Positions 37,940-41,430 of a DNA stretch of 41,430 nt are shown piece by piece (position 1 is the stretch's first letter; every line of letters starts with the position of its first letter). Under the pieces are notes generated by a model. The model worked only from the letters and a program-made list of their open reading frames with translations, ran no database searches and had not been told where the DNA came from. Source of the stretch: Alphaproteobacteria bacterium (GTDB lineage Bacteria; Pseudomonadota; Alphaproteobacteria; Rickettsiales; SXRF01); the NCBI GenBank assembly GCA_009926845.1, contig RFOF01000004.1, forward strand, positions 1 through 41,430, in the 5' to 3' direction. The translations under genes and the position numbers were made by a program.

Positions 37940-38469
37940 CCGAGCGCGCAAAAACAGAAGTCCTCATCAGCCAACACCAGATCGCCGTTCGCGTGGCAAC
38001 GCTGGCTAACGAAATTGCCGCAGCACTGCCTAAGGATATGACGATTGTGTCGTTGCTGCGCGGGAGTTTTGTATTTACCGCAGATTTGATTCGCGCGCTG
38101 CACGCAGCGGGCGCCCAGCCGCAAGTTGAGTTTATGACGCTGGCCAGCTATGGGCGCGGAACAACGTCGAGCGGAACGGTAGAAATCGTGCGCGACATGA
38201 CCGAATCGGTCGAAGGGCGCGACGTGCTGATCGTTGATGACATTTTAGAATCAGGCCGCACACTAACATTTGCCCGTGACCTCATCACTGGGCGTGGCGC
38301 CAAGTCCGTCCGCATCGCTGTGCTGCTGGAAAAACCGGGCAAGCGTGCGGTGGAAATTGATGCTGATTTTGTAGGCTTCGTCGTCGAAGATAAATTCGTT
38401 GTCGGTTATGGGCTCGACTACGCAAACCGCTATCGCGAGCTGCCGTTTATTGGGGTGATTACCGCCTAA
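37936..38469 (+). CDS. hpt: Hypoxanthine phosphoribosyltransferase
   Basis: IVSLLRGSFVFTADLIRAL; VLIVDDILESGRTLTFARDLI; DFVGFVVEDKFVVGYGLDYANRYRELPFIGVI; start 37936 overlaps the previous stop. Confidence 0.95.
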   Translation: MTERAKTEVLISQHQIAVRVATLANEIAAALPKDMTIVSLLRGSFVFTADLIRALHAAGAQPQVEFMTLASYGRGTTSSGTVEIVRDMTESVEGRDVLIVDDILESGRTLTFARDLITGRGAKSVRIAVLLEKPGKRAVEIDADFVGFVVEDKFVVGYGLDYANRYRELPFIGVITA

Positions 38470-39725
38470 ATCCAACTTGGAATTTTATCGCGACCTAGCA
38501 ACTCTTCATAGGTCTGGCGAGGGCGGACGAGTGCATGTTTTTCACCGCTGACCATAACCTCGGGAATCAGGAGTCGCGCATTATAGGTGCCTGACATCAC
38601 CGCGCCATACGCACCGGCGGAGCGCAGCACCAACAGGTCGCCAGCGTTTGGCACTTTCATCAAGCGCTGCTCGGCGAACACATCGCCCGTTTCACACACA
38701 GGCCCAACCACTTCCACCAGCTCGGTCGGCGCATCGCCCGCAGGCGGAACCACAGACACAATCTCATGATGCGCGCTATAGAGTGTTGGGCGGATGAGGT
38801 CGTTCATCGCCGCATCGACGATGACAAAAATGCGGTTTTCGCTGCGCTTCACATAGAGCACGCGGGTGACCAGAATGCCCGCATTGCCAACGAGAACACG
38901 CCCCGGCTCAAACACCAATTTGCAGCCCAGCGCGCCCACTTCACGGCGTACAATGTCTGAATAGGCTTCAGGAAGTGGCGGCTGTTCCTTGCCATAAGGG
39001 ATGCCGAGGCCACCGCCCAGATCGAGCGTGGAAATCGGGATGCCCGCCGCGCGAAGCGTTTCTACAAACCCGCGAACGCGCGCGAACGCCTCAGCAAAGG
39101 GTGCAAGTTTGGTCAACTGCGAACCGATATGCACCGAGACGCTTTGCACATCAATGCCCGCCATTTTCGCCGCACGGTCATACACCGGCAGCGCAAGGCT
39201 CATCGCGATGCCGAACTTGCTTTCTTTTTGGCCAGTGGAAATTTTTGCGTGCGTTTCGGGGTCAACGTCTGGGTTCACGCGGATGGCGATGCGCGCTTTT
39301 TTGCCCATTTTAACCGCGATGAAATTGAGCAATTCTAACTCAGGTTCAGACTCAACATTGAACTGAAAAATATCATGACCAAGCGCAAATTTCATTTCCT
39401 GCGCAGATTTTCCGATGCCAGAAAAAACAATGTCCGATGGCTTGATGCCCGCCGCCATGGCGAGGCGAATCTCACCTTCAGACACCACGTCCGCGCCCGC
39501 ACCGAGCTTTGCCAGAGTGCGCAAAACAGCAAGGTTGCCATTGGCTTTGACCGCGTAACAAATCTTCGGGTTTTCAGCGGCGAAATGTTCGCGAAACACG
39601 TTGAAATGGCGCGTCAGCGTCGCCGAAGAATAGCAATAAAAGGGCGTTCCCACTTCTGCCGCGAGTGTGTCGAGCGCCACGTCTTCCGCGTGATACACGC
39701 CGTTTTTATAGTCAAAGTGATCCAT
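38466..39725 (-). CDS. lysA: Diaminopimelate decarboxylase
   Basis: PFYCYSSATLTRHF; CYAVKANGNLAVLRTLAKLGAGADVVSEGEI; LDLGGGLGIPY; EPGRVLVGNAG; GPVCETGDVF; GAYGAVMSGTYN. Confidence 0.98.
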   Translation of the reverse strand: MDHFDYKNGVYHAEDVALDTLAAEVGTPFYCYSSATLTRHFNVFREHFAAENPKICYAVKANGNLAVLRTLAKLGAGADVVSEGEIRLAMAAGIKPSDIVFSGIGKSAQEMKFALGHDIFQFNVESEPELELLNFIAVKMGKKARIAIRVNPDVDPETHAKISTGQKESKFGIAMSLALPVYDRAAKMAGIDVQSVSVHIGSQLTKLAPFAEAFARVRGFVETLRAAGIPISTLDLGGGLGIPYGKEQPPLPEAYSDIVRREVGALGCKLVFEPGRVLVGNAGILVTRVLYVKRSENRIFVIVDAAMNDLIRPTLYSAHHEIVSVVPPAGDAPTELVEVVGPVCETGDVFAEQRLMKVPNAGDLLVLRSAGAYGAVMSGTYNARLLIPEVMVSGEKHALVRPRQTYEELLGRDKIPSWI

Positions 39726-39727
39726 TA

Positions 39728-39952
39728 TTATTGCTCTGCTGGAGTGGGTGTTGGAGTGCTAGTGGGCGCGATGTCTTTCGCTTTTTTCTCTTCTTCTTTT
39801 TTGGCTTTTTTGCGCGCGTCTTTTTCGGCTTGATGCGCTTTTTTCACCTCGTCACGCTGCACTTGGTCTGGCGTTTTGAGGCGGCCCTTCGTGCCGCAAG
39901 AGGTAAGGCCACACACTAAAATGCCGATGAAAAAAAGGCGTAAAAAATTCAT
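39728..39952 (-). CDS. lptM: Small lipoprotein, LptM/YifL-like
   Basis: [30 protein letters not shown] lipobox and CGxKGxL motif; located between argH and lysA. Confidence 0.85.
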   Translation of the reverse strand: MNFLRLFFIGILVCGLTSCGTKGRLKTPDQVQRDEVKKAHQAEKDARKKAKKEEEKKAKDIAPTSTPTPTPAEQ

Positions 39953-41385
39953 TTTGCGGCTTTCTTCTTGGCAGCCGCGGCGGCTTTTGCCACATTGACG
40001 GGCGCGGTTCCGCCAAGGCTCGTACGGCTTTTCACTGAGTTTTGCACGCTGAGCACAGCAAACACTTCTTTGCGGATTTTTTTCTCCACCGTTTGCATTT
40101 CAGCCAGTGTCAACTCTTCCAGTTTTTTGCCTTTTTTATCGGCAATCGCAACAATTTTTGCTGTCACATGGTGAGCATCGCGGAAGGGAAGTTTCAGCTC
40201 GCGCACCAGCCAATCGGCAAGGTCGGTCGCCGTTGCATAACCACTGCCAGCGGCGGCTTCCATGCGTTTTTTATCGGCGGTAAAATCGCGCACCATACCC
40301 GCCATCGCCTGCACGCAGACCATGATATTCTCCACGGTATCGAACAACGGCTCTTTGTCTTCCTGCATGTCCTTGTTGTAGGCTAGCGGCAGGCCTTTCA
40401 TGGTGGTCAGCAGCGCAATCAAATTGCCGAACATGCGACCTGATTTTCCGCGCACGAGTTCTGCCGCATCGGGGTTGCGCTTTTGCGGCATGATGGAGCT
40501 GCCGGTGGAGTAGCTGTCAGAGAAGCGAATGAAGCCAAACTGCGCGCTTGACCAGTTTACCATCTCCTCGGCAAGGCGAGACAGATGCACGGCGCAAATG
40601 GCCGAAGTGGAGAGGAAATCCAGCGCGAAATCACGGTCAGACACCGCATCGAGCGAGTTGTTCATTGGGATGTCAAAACCAAGTTCTTTCGCGGTGAAAT
40701 GGCGGTCGATTGGAAACGATGTTCCGGCGAGCGCCGCCGCGCCCAGTGGCGATTCATTCATGCGTTTGCGGGCGTCCGCGGCGCGCGAGCGATCACGGTC
40801 AAACATCTCGACATAGGCAAGCAAATGGTGGCCGAGCGTCACGGGTTGTGCCACCTGCAGATGCGTAAAGCCGGGCATGATGGTGGCCGCATTTTCTTCA
40901 GCGCGGGCGATGAGTGCGGCTTGCAAATCCTTCAGCGCCGCGTCAAGCGCGTCAAACGCGCTGCGCACATAAAGCCTAAAATCAGTGGCCACCTGGTCGT
41001 TGCGCGAGCGCGCCGTGTGTAGCCTGCCCGCCGCATCGCCAATGCGCTCTTTCAGTGCTGATTCGATGTTCATATGAATGTCTTCGAGCGCAGTTTTGAA
41101 CTCAAATTTTCCTGCGTCGATATCTTTTAAAATTGCCTGCAAACCGGCGATGATCTTTTTGCTGTCGGCTTCGGAAATAATTTTTTGTTTGGCGAGCATT
41201 TTCGCATGCGCGATTGAGCCCGCAATATCCTGCGCATAAAGCTGCTTGTCAAAGCCGATGGATACGTTAATCTTGGCCAGCAAATCTGCCGGTGCGTGCT
41301 TGAACTGCCCGCCCCACATTGGATTAGAACACGCAAGCGCTGGGGGATTCGCTGATACTGTTTTTTTTGTTTTCGTCGTCACCAT
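39949..41385 (-). CDS. argH: Argininosuccinate lyase
   Basis: [61 protein letters not shown]. Confidence 0.98.
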   Translation of the reverse strand: MVTTKTKKTVSANPPALACSNPMWGGQFKHAPADLLAKINVSIGFDKQLYAQDIAGSIAHAKMLAKQKIISEADSKKIIAGLQAILKDIDAGKFEFKTALEDIHMNIESALKERIGDAAGRLHTARSRNDQVATDFRLYVRSAFDALDAALKDLQAALIARAEENAATIMPGFTHLQVAQPVTLGHHLLAYVEMFDRDRSRAADARKRMNESPLGAAALAGTSFPIDRHFTAKELGFDIPMNNSLDAVSDRDFALDFLSTSAICAVHLSRLAEEMVNWSSAQFGFIRFSDSYSTGSSIMPQKRNPDAAELVRGKSGRMFGNLIALLTTMKGLPLAYNKDMQEDKEPLFDTVENIMVCVQAMAGMVRDFTADKKRMEAAAGSGYATATDLADWLVRELKLPFRDAHHVTAKIVAIADKKGKKLEELTLAEMQTVEKKIRKEVFAVLSVQNSVKSRTSLGGTAPVNVAKAAAAAKKKAAK

Positions 41386-41430
41386 GGGATGCTCCTTTAT
41401 GTACCGTAATACAGGCTTTTACCGCCTTTT

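Noticed and set aside
40585-41022. 145-aa + ORF antisense to argH (and similar shadow ORFs in lysA, epimerase, GT2 regions)
   Set aside because: Overlap strong conserved genes; no independent evidence.

Overview
This 41.4 kb window looks chromosomal and alphaproteobacterial (inferred from sdhCDAB, the argH-lptM-lysA order, the hpt/zinc-ribbon/ftsE neighbourhood, an ECF-NrsF pair, and GTCATCCCGAG/GTCATTGCGAG-type palindromic repeats). Main blocks: (1) a 3'-complete hybrid histidine kinase fragment and a lipoprotein; (2) a curli-like operon with two curlin-repeat proteins, an unrecognised small secreted protein, a CsgF-like protein and CsgG, with no CsgE recognised; (3) convergent to it, a tightly overlapping six-gene operon for a predicted synthase-dependent exopolysaccharide (GT2 synthase, beta-helix protein, periplasmic glycosidase-like protein, WecB epimerase, YaiO-like outer-membrane barrel, polytopic membrane protein); (4) an ECF sigma/NrsF pair between a doxX-msrB-msrA-thioredoxin operon and a bufferin-type bufA-bufB-bufC cluster, with two sites matching GTAACC-N16-CGAA exactly, one in front of each flanking unit; (5) housekeeping genes (carbonic anhydrase, thiC, mutY, bactofilin, rnhA, thrB, sdh, hpt, lysA, lptM, argH) with unusual insertions: palindromic repeats in frame inside mutY and thrB, a truncated YbbP-like permease fragment, a receiver protein inside the sdh operon, an ftsE without ftsX, and an 816-aa protein with a zeta-toxin-like P-loop. 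No rRNA, tRNA or CRISPR array was recognised. All family calls come from reading motifs by eye; no searches were run.
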